From the NCBI RefSeq assembly GCF_003852425.1, contig NZ_QAJN01000012.1, positions 120,009-184,008 of the forward strand: 64,000 nt of DNA, given 5' to 3'. A model generated the notes under the pieces. It was not told the DNA's origin. It ran no database searches and saw only the letters and a list, made by a program, of their open reading frames with translations. Shown here piece by piece: positions 1 to 6,885 of the stretch (positions are counted from its first letter, which is position 1; every line of letters starts with the position of its first letter). The position numbers and the translations under genes are program-made. This DNA comes from Paucibacter sp. KBW04 (GTDB taxonomy: Bacteria; Pseudomonadota; Gammaproteobacteria; Burkholderiales; Burkholderiaceae_C).

Positions 1-650
1 GCCAACATCTCGGGCGTGATGATGGTGGCATTGGCCTTGTCGGCCGTGACGGTGGTGACGATGTCGGCACCGCGCACCGCCTCGGCCGTGTTGGCGCAGA
101 CGATCAAACGCAGGCCCTGCACATGACGCAGATTGCGCTGCAGCTTGGCAGTCGCGGCCGGGTCCAGGTCAAACAGGCGGATTTCCTGAATGCCCAGCAG
201 GTGGTGAAAGGCCAGGGCCTGGAACTCGCTTTGCGCGCCGTTGCCGATCAAGGCCATCACCCGGGACTCGGGCCGCGCCAGCTTCTTCGCCACCATGGCA
301 GAAGTGGCAGCAGTGCGCAGGGCCGTGGTGAGGGTCAGCTCGCTGAGCAGTTCGGGCAGGCCGGTGGCCACATCGGCCAACACGCCCAGGGCCATCACCG
401 TGGGCAGGCCGAGCTTGGTGTTCTTGGGGTGGCCGTTGACGTATTTAAAGCTGTAGAGCGTGGCGTCGGCGATGGGCATGAGCTCGATCACGCCGTCCTT
501 TGAGTGGCTGGCCACGCGAGCGCATTTGTCGAACTCGTTCCAGCGCAGATAGTCGGCCTCGATGTACGCCGCCATGCGTTGCAGCAAGGCAGGGACGCCC
601 AGGCTTTGGGCCATGTGGGCGATGTCTTGGGTGGTGAGCAAGGTGGTCAT
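1..650 (-). CDS. ocd: Ornithine cyclodeaminase, partial (C-terminus outside window)
   Basis: Ornithine cyclodeaminase/mu-crystallin family enzyme, which converts L-ornithine to L-proline and ammonia using bound NAD. I translated the minus strand from the ATG at 650, which is preceded by AGGAG; the first 216 codons are in the window and the frame stays open to base 1. Family signatures are FKYVNGHPKN (substrate-binding lysine region), a stretch reading ELLSELTLTTALRTAATSAM, and the start of the nucleotide-binding fold (ALIGNGAQSEFQALAF). The divergent Lrp/AsnC gene is probably its regulator. Alanine dehydrogenase or another family member is possible, but the match to the long ornithine cyclodeaminase type is good. 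Confidence 0.88.
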   Translation of the reverse strand, partial: MTTLLTTQDIAHMAQSLGVPALLQRMAAYIEADYLRWNEFDKCARVASHSKDGVIELMPIADATLYSFKYVNGHPKNTKLGLPTVMALGVLADVATGLPELLSELTLTTALRTAATSAMVAKKLARPESRVMALIGNGAQSEFQALAFHHLLGIQEIRLFDLDPAATAKLQRNLRHVQGLRLIVCANTAEAVRGADIVTTVTADKANATIITPEML

Positions 651-836
651 GGAAGTCTCCTGGGTGTTGGATACGCCTTGTGATCCGTCCACTTTGCTTG
701 TCAAAAAAGCAGGGGATCTGGCGCCGCCGCTGGGCAGGGCAAAAGCCTGCAAAAGCGCGCACCAAGCGCATCACGTTCGATGTGACTCAATTCTTGCCAG
801 CCTCGCTGCCAGGCGGAAGCGCAAGAAGTGCTTAGT

Positions 837-884
837 AATTGCTAGCAATTTGCCATTTCGCCAGCCTCAATTGCCAAAATGGCA
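837..884. promoter_or_regulatory. Candidate Lrp/AsnC operator between divergent genes
   Basis: The intergenic region between ocd and the Lrp-type gene holds two palindromes. AATTGCTAGCAATT at 837-850 is perfect over 14 bases. TGCCAAAATGGCA at 872-884 is TGCCA and TGGCA around a 3-base centre, and a further TTGCCATTT at 850-858 resembles its half-site. Lrp/AsnC proteins bind spaced, partly palindromic sites and often control the divergent gene. That these are operators is inferred from position and symmetry. Confidence 0.45.
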
Positions 885-945
885 GAATCAGAGCGAAATT
901 CGCGCGCAGCCGCAGGGCCAGGCCCAATCACAGCGAGACCTCTTG

Positions 946-1371
946 ATGGACACCTTGGATCAACAACTGCTGGCGCTTTTGCGCCTGGACGCCCGTGCCA
1001 CCGTCGCCACCCTGGCGCACAAGCTCAAGGTCTCACGTGGCACGGTCAGCAACCGCATTGCCAAGCTGGAGGATGCCGGTGTGATCGTGGGCTACACCGT
1101 GCGCCTGCGCCCTGACGTCACGCCCAACGAGATCACCGCCTGGATGAGTATTGCGGTGGAGGGCAACAAGACCCGCGAGGTCATCAGCATCCTGCTGGGC
1201 GAGCCGGGGCTCTCGGGCCTGTTCGACACCAATGGCCGCTGGGACCTGCTGGCCGAGCTGCGCGCCGCCAGCTTGGGCGAACTGGCCGAGGTGCTGGAGC
1301 GGGTGCGTCTGATCCGCGGCATTGGGGCCACGGAGACGAGTATTCATTTGCAGACCTATAAGGCGTCTTAG
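946..1371 (+). CDS. Lrp/AsnC family transcriptional regulator
   Basis: A 141-residue Lrp/AsnC regulator, the usual family length. The ATG at 946 gives the classic start MDTLDQQLLALLRLDARAT. It is followed by a winged helix-turn-helix (VATLAHKLKVSRGTVSNRIAKLEDAGVI, residues about 20-47) and the RAM/AsnC ligand-binding domain (about 65-138) ending in IGATETSIHLQTY. The same frame is open far upstream, but that part overlaps ocd and the operator region. Because it diverges from ocd, the likely role is ornithine- or arginine-responsive control of ocd and of itself. The effector is an inference. Confidence 0.9.
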   Translation: MDTLDQQLLALLRLDARATVATLAHKLKVSRGTVSNRIAKLEDAGVIVGYTVRLRPDVTPNEITAWMSIAVEGNKTREVISILLGEPGLSGLFDTNGRWDLLAELRAASLGELAEVLERVRLIRGIGATETSIHLQTYKAS

Positions 1372-1461
1372 GCGCGGCGAGAACAGGCGTAGCGTGTTCA
1401 GAAGAGTGGGCAGGGCCGCGCCAGGGCCCAGACCTGCCCCTGGTATGGACCCTTGAGCAAC

Positions 1462-2547
1462 TCAAGCTTCGCCGCGCTTGGACCTTTTGTGCGCCATCGC
1501 CTCCCGCCCCATTGCTGCCCGCTCGTTGAAGCGGGCGCGCCGCTCCAGCGGGCCCACGCTGTCGCGGGCGAGTTCGCGCTGCAGTTTTTGGTAGCTCCTC
1601 AGCCGCGCCGGCGCTAGCTCGGCGCGCACCGCGCAGCCGGGTTCATCGCCATGGCTGCAGTTGCGGAAACGGCAGCCCCGCGCCAGGGCCTGCACATCGT
1701 CGAAGGCTTGCGCCAACTCGGCCGCGCTGGCATCGAGTTGCAGGCCGCGCAGGCCCGGGGTGTCGATGATGCAGGCGCCCTCGGCTGTGCCGTGCAGCCT
1801 GCGCACCGTTGTTGTGTGGCGGCCCCGGCTGTCGTCCCCACGCACGTTCTGGGTGGGCTGCAAGCTGGCCTCGCAAAGCGTGTTGGTCAAGGTCGATTTG
1901 CCCGCCCCGCTGGAGCCCAGCAGCACCAAGGTCTGGCCCAGGCCCAGCCAGGGCCTCAGCTGCTTGACTGTGTCGGCCTGGGTGCCGTCCACGGCCAGCA
2001 CATCCAGCACGGCATTGCGGCTGTGTGTCAGATGTTGGCGTACCTCCTGCACCCGCGCCGCCGGATCGCGGCAGAGATCGGCCTTGCTGAGCACAAGCAA
2101 GGCCGGCACGCCGGAGCTGTGCGCCAGCACCAGATAGCGGTCCAAGCGAGCCAGATTGAAGTCATGGTCCAGCCCCATGAGAAGCAGGGCGGTGTCGACA
2201 TTGCTGACCAGGGTCTGGCGTTGGCCGCTGGGGTCGCGGCGCTGCAGGCAGTTGAGCGGCGCGAGCCGCCTGTGCACCCAAGTCTCGCCCAGCGCATTGC
2301 GGCGCGCCAGCACCCAGTCGCCCACGGCGAGCTGGCGTGCCTCGGCGAATAGGGCTTGTTGCAGCGCCGGCAGCGCTCGTGCGCGACAAGTGCCTTGCTC
2401 GGATTGCAGGCCCAGCTGCTCCCGCTGGACTTCGGTGACGCGCCATAGCGTGGACGGTTCCTGCCCCTCCATAGGGGCGAGTTGAGAAAGAATGAAATGG
2501 CTGAGGCCTAGCGCTCGCAAGGCCTCGATCGTGGTGGTGTCGAGCAT
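1462..2547 (-). CDS. rsgA: Ribosome small subunit-dependent GTPase RsgA
   Basis: A 361-residue circularly permuted GTPase that checks late 30S subunit maturation in the cytoplasm. The order is an N-terminal OB-fold (to about residue 100), G4 motif SKAD (154-157), P-loop GSSGAGKST (211-219), G3 DTPG (262-265) and a C-terminal zinc knuckle with C292, C297, H299 and C305 in CRFRNCSHGDEPGC. All elements needed for activity are present. A basic C-terminal tail follows. It is transcribed away from the next gene, with a short sORF/terminator unit directly upstream (2589-2804). Confidence 0.95.
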   Translation of the reverse strand: MLDTTTIEALRALGLSHFILSQLAPMEGQEPSTLWRVTEVQREQLGLQSEQGTCRARALPALQQALFAEARQLAVGDWVLARRNALGETWVHRRLAPLNCLQRRDPSGQRQTLVSNVDTALLLMGLDHDFNLARLDRYLVLAHSSGVPALLVLSKADLCRDPAARVQEVRQHLTHSRNAVLDVLAVDGTQADTVKQLRPWLGLGQTLVLLGSSGAGKSTLTNTLCEASLQPTQNVRGDDSRGRHTTTVRRLHGTAEGACIIDTPGLRGLQLDASAAELAQAFDDVQALARGCRFRNCSHGDEPGCAVRAELAPARLRSYQKLQRELARDSVGPLERRARFNERAAMGREAMAHKRSKRGEA

Positions 2548-2588
2548 GGTGATGAAATGACAACAAACAGGCGAACGAAAAAATCCGC

Positions 2589-2611
2589 AGCCGATGCGTG
2601 CAGCATCGGCT
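2589..2611 (-). terminator. Rho-independent terminator-like hairpin in the rsgA leader
   Basis: On the minus strand AGCCGATGC and GCATCGGCT form a 9-bp perfect stem around a 5-base loop. After GCGGA comes a run of six T. It lies 41 bases upstream of the rsgA start and downstream of the short ORF at 2671-2742, so it would end that transcript or attenuate read-through into rsgA. The T-run starts five or six bases after the stem, so efficiency is uncertain. Confidence 0.5.
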
Positions 2612-2670
2612 CGGGAAGATCGTCGTGTTGTCGGCCGCTCACCCGCGGCGTAGAGGCGCTGCCTGGAACT

Positions 2671-2742
2671 TCAGGTGTTCCTGCTGCGCGAATCCAGCGT
2701 AAGGTCGGCCGACAGCGGCAGAGCAAGATCAAATGCAGCCAT
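2671..2742 (-). CDS. Possible 23-residue small protein or leader peptide upstream of rsgA
   Basis: A minus-strand ORF of 24 codons starting MAAFDLALPLSADLT and ending RSRNT. The support is contextual. A strong Shine-Dalgarno AGGAG lies six bases before the ATG, a promoter-like pair sits upstream (2776-2804), and a terminator-like hairpin follows (2589-2611), making a compact transcription unit. I recognise no family. It is weakly amphipathic, with no membrane segment and no cysteines. It may be a real small protein, a leader peptide controlling rsgA, or simply an unannotated 5' leader. Confidence 0.35.
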   Translation of the reverse strand: MAAFDLALPLSADLTLDSRSRNT

Positions 2743-2775
2743 AGCAGACTCCTGTGTGGATTGAAGAGGCTGCCG

Positions 2776-2804
2776 AGTTTGTGGCGGGGGCCGCTTGCGG
2801 TCAA
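2776..2804 (-). promoter_or_regulatory. Putative sigma-70 promoter for the small ORF / rsgA
   Basis: On the minus strand TTGACC (2804-2799) is separated by 17 bases from CAAACT (2781-2776). The -35 is five of six to consensus and the -10 is poor (three of six). It sits 34 bases before the small ORF start, which would give a short leader. Confidence 0.35.
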
Positions 2805-2853
2805 GCGCGGCGTGGGGGCCTAGCCACAAAGGTCTTGAAACCCAAGCCGCACA

Positions 2854-3300
2854 ATGGCTGAGCTCTCGCCATCGCTGTCGCCCTCGTTGTCGCTCAAAAT
2901 GCTCAAGACCCTCTGGGCTGCTCCCTGTTCCGCCCTCGGCCTGCTGGCCGCTTTGCCCCTGCTGCTTTTTGCCGGCGCCCAGCTGCGGCGGATCGAGGGC
3001 AGGCTTGAAGTCGCGCTGTTCCAAGGCGAGACGCCCAGGCACTCGGTTTGGGCGCGCATGCCCTTCAGTGCGCTCACTCTCGGCCATGTCATTCTTGGCT
3101 GCAGCGAGGCCGAGCTGGCGCGCTTGCGGCGGCATGAACAAGCGCATGTGAGGCAGTACGAGCGCTGGGGTGTTTTGTTCCTGCTGGCCTATCCCGCGGC
3201 AAGCCTGCTGGCGGCTTTGCGAGGTGGGCATTTCTACCGCGACAACTGCTTTGAAGTGCAGGCGCGTCTTGAGGAAGAATGGCCGCGCGACTCAGGATAG
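2854..3300 (+). CDS. Small membrane protein with an HExxH-like motif
   Basis: A 148-residue protein of unknown function. Hydrophobic segments lie at about residues 20-42 (ALGLLAALPLLLFAGA) and 106-122 (LFLLAYPAASLLAAL). Between them is RHEQAHVRQYERWG, in which HEQAH fits the HExxH zinc-binding pattern of membrane metallopeptidases. A possible third ligand is E in the C-terminal CFEVQARLEEEW, but the protein is much shorter than an M48 or M50 peptidase. An ATG at 2899 in frame could be the true start. It ends 12 bases before the TIR-nuclease gene on the same strand, so co-transcription is possible. Confidence 0.7.
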   Translation: MAELSPSLSPSLSLKMLKTLWAAPCSALGLLAALPLLLFAGAQLRRIEGRLEVALFQGETPRHSVWARMPFSALTLGHVILGCSEAELARLRRHEQAHVRQYERWGVLFLLAYPAASLLAALRGGHFYRDNCFEVQARLEEEWPRDSG

Positions 3301-3312
3301 AAGCAGCCCATC

Positions 3313-4476
3313 ATGTCCGACGTTTTCCTCAGCTATTCCTCTAAGGACCGCGACCTGGCCCGTCGGGTGGTCAAGCTTTTGCTGGACCATGGTTGGTCGG
3401 TCTGGTGGGATCGCGGCATTCCGGTGGGGGCCGAGTGGGCACCGGAACTGGAGCAGGCCCTGGCCCGCACCCGCGCCGTGCTGGTGCTGTGGTCGCCCAA
3501 TTCCCGCGCCAGCGAGTGGGTCCACCACGAGGCCTTGATCGGGGCGGAAAAGGGCGCGCTGTTCTCGATCCTGCTGGACGGAGCCATGGTACCGGCCGAC
3601 TTTGCCCAGCACCAGGCCTGCGATCTCTCCAAATGGGAGGGCGACCCCAAGTTTGCCGAGGCCGAGGCCTTGTTGACGGGCTTGGCGGCGCTGGTACCGC
3701 CCTCGCGCCTGCGCGAGCTGCGGCCGGGCTTTGACCCTGCTTTCATTTCTAAACGCAAGCCCCTGGGCCTGCCTGCCGTGACCGGGCCCGCTGTGGTGCT
3801 GCGCTATGTGCATTTCACCGTGGTCATGCACCCAGGCCGGCGCCTGGCGCATTACGTGGCCTACAACGTGGCGGGCGAGCAGTTCAGCCGGGTAGACAGC
3901 GAAGTCAGGCAGGAGTGGACGGCCGACCCCATGGTGCCGCGCTCCACCCAGATCACGGTGGCCCTGACCACCCGGAGTGACTACCACCGCGGCCATCTGG
4001 TAGCGCCGCAGACGGTCTGCTGGGGTGAGCCCGTCGTCGCGGAGACGGCCGCGCGCCACGCCATGTTTCTGCCCAATATCTCGCCCCAGCATGCCGATGT
4101 GAATCTGGGCTCCTGGCTGGCGCTGGAGAAGTGGGAGCGCGGCCTGGCGCTCAGCCACAAGAAAATCATCGGCTTCAGCGGCCCGGTGTTTGCTGCGGAC
4201 GACGCCGCCTTCCGTGGCGAAATGGAGTTAGAGGATGGCGTCAAGGCCATGGACAGTTTTCGTCTGCCTCAGCATTTCTGGAAGCTGGTGATTGCCATGC
4301 CCAGCAGCCGTGCTGGACGGGGCGGCCTGCAATTGGCGGCCTATCTGGTGGCCAATACCAGCAAAGACAAAGTGGGCGCGGCACCGCAGCGTGTTGAGCT
4401 GAAAGACTTGGAGGCGCGCACCGGCCTGCGCTTCTCCGAGGTCTATCACCAGGCCAAGGCTTTGACTGGTCTTTGA
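3313..4476 (+). CDS. TIR domain - DNA/RNA non-specific endonuclease (NUC1) fusion
   Basis: A 387-residue two-domain protein. Residues 1 to about 130 are a bacterial TIR domain: VFLSYSSKDRDLARRVVKLL, GWSVWWDRGIPVGAEW, AVLVLWSPNSRASEWVHHEA; E73 sits where TIR NADases carry their catalytic glutamate. Residues about 160-385 match the EndoG/Serratia-type NUC1 fold: YHRGHLVAP (224-232, H228 as general base), FLPNISPQ, metal ligand N264 and E272 spaced as in Serratia nuclease. The usual DRGH reads HRGH here. No signal peptide is seen, so the nuclease would act in the cytoplasm, unlike secreted NUC1 enzymes. A suicide-type anti-phage effector gated by TIR is a reasonable inference; no partner gene lies beside it. 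Confidence 0.88.
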   Translation: MSDVFLSYSSKDRDLARRVVKLLLDHGWSVWWDRGIPVGAEWAPELEQALARTRAVLVLWSPNSRASEWVHHEALIGAEKGALFSILLDGAMVPADFAQHQACDLSKWEGDPKFAEAEALLTGLAALVPPSRLRELRPGFDPAFISKRKPLGLPAVTGPAVVLRYVHFTVVMHPGRRLAHYVAYNVAGEQFSRVDSEVRQEWTADPMVPRSTQITVALTTRSDYHRGHLVAPQTVCWGEPVVAETAARHAMFLPNISPQHADVNLGSWLALEKWERGLALSHKKIIGFSGPVFAADDAAFRGEMELEDGVKAMDSFRLPQHFWKLVIAMPSSRAGRGGLQLAAYLVANTSKDKVGAAPQRVELKDLEARTGLRFSEVYHQAKALTGL

Positions 4477-4487
4477 GCCGCTTTTGC

Positions 4488-5084
4488 TTACTGGCCCTGG
4501 CGAAGACCGCCCGCCACCGCCCGAGCCAAATCCGCCAGCACCTGGCTATGCGCCTGCGCCACCCGCTCCGGGTCGCGTGAGCTGGCCTGGGCCTGGAACA
4601 CACCGTGTTGCCAAGGTTTCTCACCCTGGCCCTCGCGCAGCCAGCTCCAATGCGCTTCTAGCAAGACCTGACCCTGGGCGTCGGCCTCCAGGCGGCGCAC
4701 ATCCAGCCAGAGCAGCCAGGCGGGGTCGGCGGCATTGGCCTGGGGGCGCAGCTTGGTCAGCGTCACGCTGCGACCCAGCAGGGCCGACAAATCATCGGCC
4801 AGCACCCTGGGCAAGGCTTCGCCCAGAGGCTCGGCCCAGCGCGCGCTGTCGCGGTAGTTCAGCTCGCCAGGCGCGATGCGTTCCAACAGGGGATTGCGTT
4901 TGACGTAGTCGGGCAGGATCACCCGGTCCACCACCACGCTGGCGCTCATGGAGGGCAGGCCGGGCAGGGCTTGCAGCGCTTGCGCCTGCAGCACCAAGCT
5001 GCGCGGCGCGGGGGCGTCGCTGGCGCAGGCGAGCAGCAAGGCGCTCAGCAGGGTGACCAGGCCCAAGGTTTTGTATCGCATCAT
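4488..5084 (-). CDS. PqiC/DUF330-type lipoprotein of an MCE lipid transporter
   Basis: A 198-residue outer-membrane-type lipoprotein. It begins with a signal peptide and lipobox (LLSALLLAC), then the ABC-type transport auxiliary (PqiC, DUF330) domain with the family phrase VVVDRVILPDYVKRNPLLERI (split here by domain, residues about 47-70) and an alpha/beta core ending at the lipid-facing C-terminus. It is the last gene of the operon 8027-4488, 20 bases after the MlaD-like gene. The likely role is to receive phospholipid from the MCE shuttle at the outer membrane. Confidence 0.88.
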   Translation of the reverse strand: MMRYKTLGLVTLLSALLLACASDAPAPRSLVLQAQALQALPGLPSMSASVVVDRVILPDYVKRNPLLERIAPGELNYRDSARWAEPLGEALPRVLADDLSALLGRSVTLTKLRPQANAADPAWLLWLDVRRLEADAQGQVLLEAHWSWLREGQGEKPWQHGVFQAQASSRDPERVAQAHSQVLADLARAVAGGLRQGQ

Positions 5085-5104
5085 GGCGGCTCCGATGGCT
5101 TGTT

Positions 5105-6118
5105 TTATCGTGAGGGAGGGGCCTCGGGCGCCGGCTTGCTCTTGCGCCCCCAGATCAGCACCTCGGGTTTGCTTTCCACGGCGTCGGAGAGTTGGCGCAG
5201 GCTCAGCGCCGTGTTCTCCAGCTCGCGTGCGGTTTGTTCCAGCTGCCAGACGGCGGTGGAGTCGCGCGTGCTCAAGTCCCGCAGGGCGCGGGCGGCGGCG
5301 CCCACCTCGGCCACGCCCTCGCGCAAGCTCTTCAGCGTGGAGGAGTTTTCGGCACTGAGCTGGCCCAAATTGTCCATGGCAGCGCCGGTCTTCTCGGCCG
5401 CTTGTTGCATGGCGGCCAGGGACTGCGCGGCCTGCGGCAACACGGCTTGCTTCTCGATCTGCAGCTCCAGGCGTTCGATGGAGACCAGGGTGCGCTTGAG
5501 GCTGGCCATGGTGCCGCCGGCATTGCCAATCAGGGTTTTGAGCTCGGGTGAGTTGACCAGAGTTTTGAGCGCCGACATGGTGCTGCCCAGGTCGGCAATC
5601 ATGTCCTCGATCGGCAGCTGCTCCAGTCGCGCCGTCATCTGGTCAAAACGCGAGGGCAGGGTGGGGATCTCGCCCATCTCGTTGGAGAGACCGTAGAGCC
5701 GCTCCGGTGTCTTGGGCTGCAGCGACAAGTCCACCATCAAGAGCCCGGTCAGCAGGCTCTGGCTTTGCAGCTGGGCGCGCAGCCCCAGGCGGCGCATGCC
5801 TTCCAGATCGGTCACGCCGGTGCTGCGCAGGCGCTTCTCGGCCTCGGGTGAGAACTCCACCACCACCGGGATCAGGTACTTCTTGGTCTCGGGCGAGACG
5901 GTGATGCCCAGCTTGGCGACCTGGCCCACCTTGACGCCCAGGAACACGACGGGCGCGCCCACCTGCAGGCCGTAGACCGAGCCCTCGAAATACATCACCG
6001 CCCGTTCGGGCCTTTGGAATAGCGTGCCGCGGGCCAGGGCCATCACGGCCACAAAGGCCAGCAGCAGGGCGCCGATCACAAAGGCGCCGACCAGGGTGGG
6101 GTTGGCTTTTTTGCTCAT
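5105..6118 (-). CDS. MlaD-like MCE domain protein
   Basis: A 337-residue periplasmic protein anchored by one N-terminal membrane helix (GAFVIGALLLAFVAVMALA). An MCE domain follows at about residues 40-120 (MYFEGSVYGLQVGAPVVFLGVKVGQV), then a long helical, coiled-coil-like C-terminus rich in L, A and Q (about 170-320). MCE proteins form hexameric lipid channels between the inner and outer membranes. Its start overlaps the end of the ATPase gene by four bases (ATGA), typical of one transcription unit with the permease and PqiC-like genes. Confidence 0.92.
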   Translation of the reverse strand: MSKKANPTLVGAFVIGALLLAFVAVMALARGTLFQRPERAVMYFEGSVYGLQVGAPVVFLGVKVGQVAKLGITVSPETKKYLIPVVVEFSPEAEKRLRSTGVTDLEGMRRLGLRAQLQSQSLLTGLLMVDLSLQPKTPERLYGLSNEMGEIPTLPSRFDQMTARLEQLPIEDMIADLGSTMSALKTLVNSPELKTLIGNAGGTMASLKRTLVSIERLELQIEKQAVLPQAAQSLAAMQQAAEKTGAAMDNLGQLSAENSSTLKSLREGVAEVGAAARALRDLSTRDSTAVWQLEQTARELENTALSLRQLSDAVESKPEVLIWGRKSKPAPEAPPSR

Positions 6119-6885
6119 GCTTGTTGTTCCATCTCGGTCTGGCCGCGGGTCAAAAACTCCCGCAGCTGAGGCTGGCCATGGGCCAGCAAATCCTGTGGCG
6201 AACCCAAGGCCAGCTGGGTCTTGGTCTTGGCGTCCAGAAACACCGCCCGGTCGGCGATGCCAAAGATGCTGGGCAGCTCATGCGTCACCATCACCACGGT
6301 GGCGCCCAGGCTGTCGCGCAGGGCCAGAATCAAGTCGTCCAGATTCTTGGAGCTGATCGGGTCCAGTCCGGCCGAGGGCTCGTCGATGAACAGAATCTGC
6401 GGGTCCATGGCCAAGGCGCGGGCCAGACCGGCGCGCTTCTTCATGCCGCCGCTGATCTCGCTGGGGTAGTAGTCGTCAAAGCCGCGCAAGCCCACCAGGG
6501 CGAGCTTGAAAGCGGCCAGCTCGGCGATCTCGGCGGGGCTGAGTTCGGGGCAGTGCTGTTCGATGATCAGGCCCACGTTCTCGTTCAGCGTCATCGAGCT
6601 CCACAGTGCGCCGCTCTGGAACAGCACACCAAACTGCCGCTGCAGCAGGCGACGGCTGGCTTCCTCGGCGGCCCAGAAGTCCTGGCCCTGGATCAGCACC
6701 TGGCCCCTGGCTGGCGTTTGCAAGCCGATCAGATGGCGCAGCAAGGTGCTTTTGCCGCAGCCGCTGCCACCCATGATGACGAAAATTTCGCCACGCTGGA
6801 TCTGGAAGTTCAGCCCTTGCTGGATGACCCGCGAGCCATAGGCCATGGTCAGGTCTTGGACGACGATGGGAGGGCGGTCGCTCAT
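6115..6885 (-). CDS. ABC transporter ATPase, MlaF-like
   Basis: A 256-residue ATPase for the MCE lipid transporter. The start is the ATG at 6885, overlapping the permease stop as ATGA; the longer upstream frame lies inside the permease gene and is spurious. Walker A is GGSGCGKST, the Q-loop lies near VLFQSGALWSSMTLNENV, the signature is EISGGMKKRAGLARAL, Walker B is ILFIDEPSAGLDP and the switch histidine is in VMVTHEL. The SGGM signature and LDPIS are typical of MlaF/Ttg2A proteins. Confidence 0.93.
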   Translation of the reverse strand: MSDRPPIVVQDLTMAYGSRVIQQGLNFQIQRGEIFVIMGGSGCGKSTLLRHLIGLQTPARGQVLIQGQDFWAAEEASRRLLQRQFGVLFQSGALWSSMTLNENVGLIIEQHCPELSPAEIAELAAFKLALVGLRGFDDYYPSEISGGMKKRAGLARALAMDPQILFIDEPSAGLDPISSKNLDDLILALRDSLGATVVMVTHELPSIFGIADRAVFLDAKTKTQLALGSPQDLLAHGQPQLREFLTRGQTEMEQQA

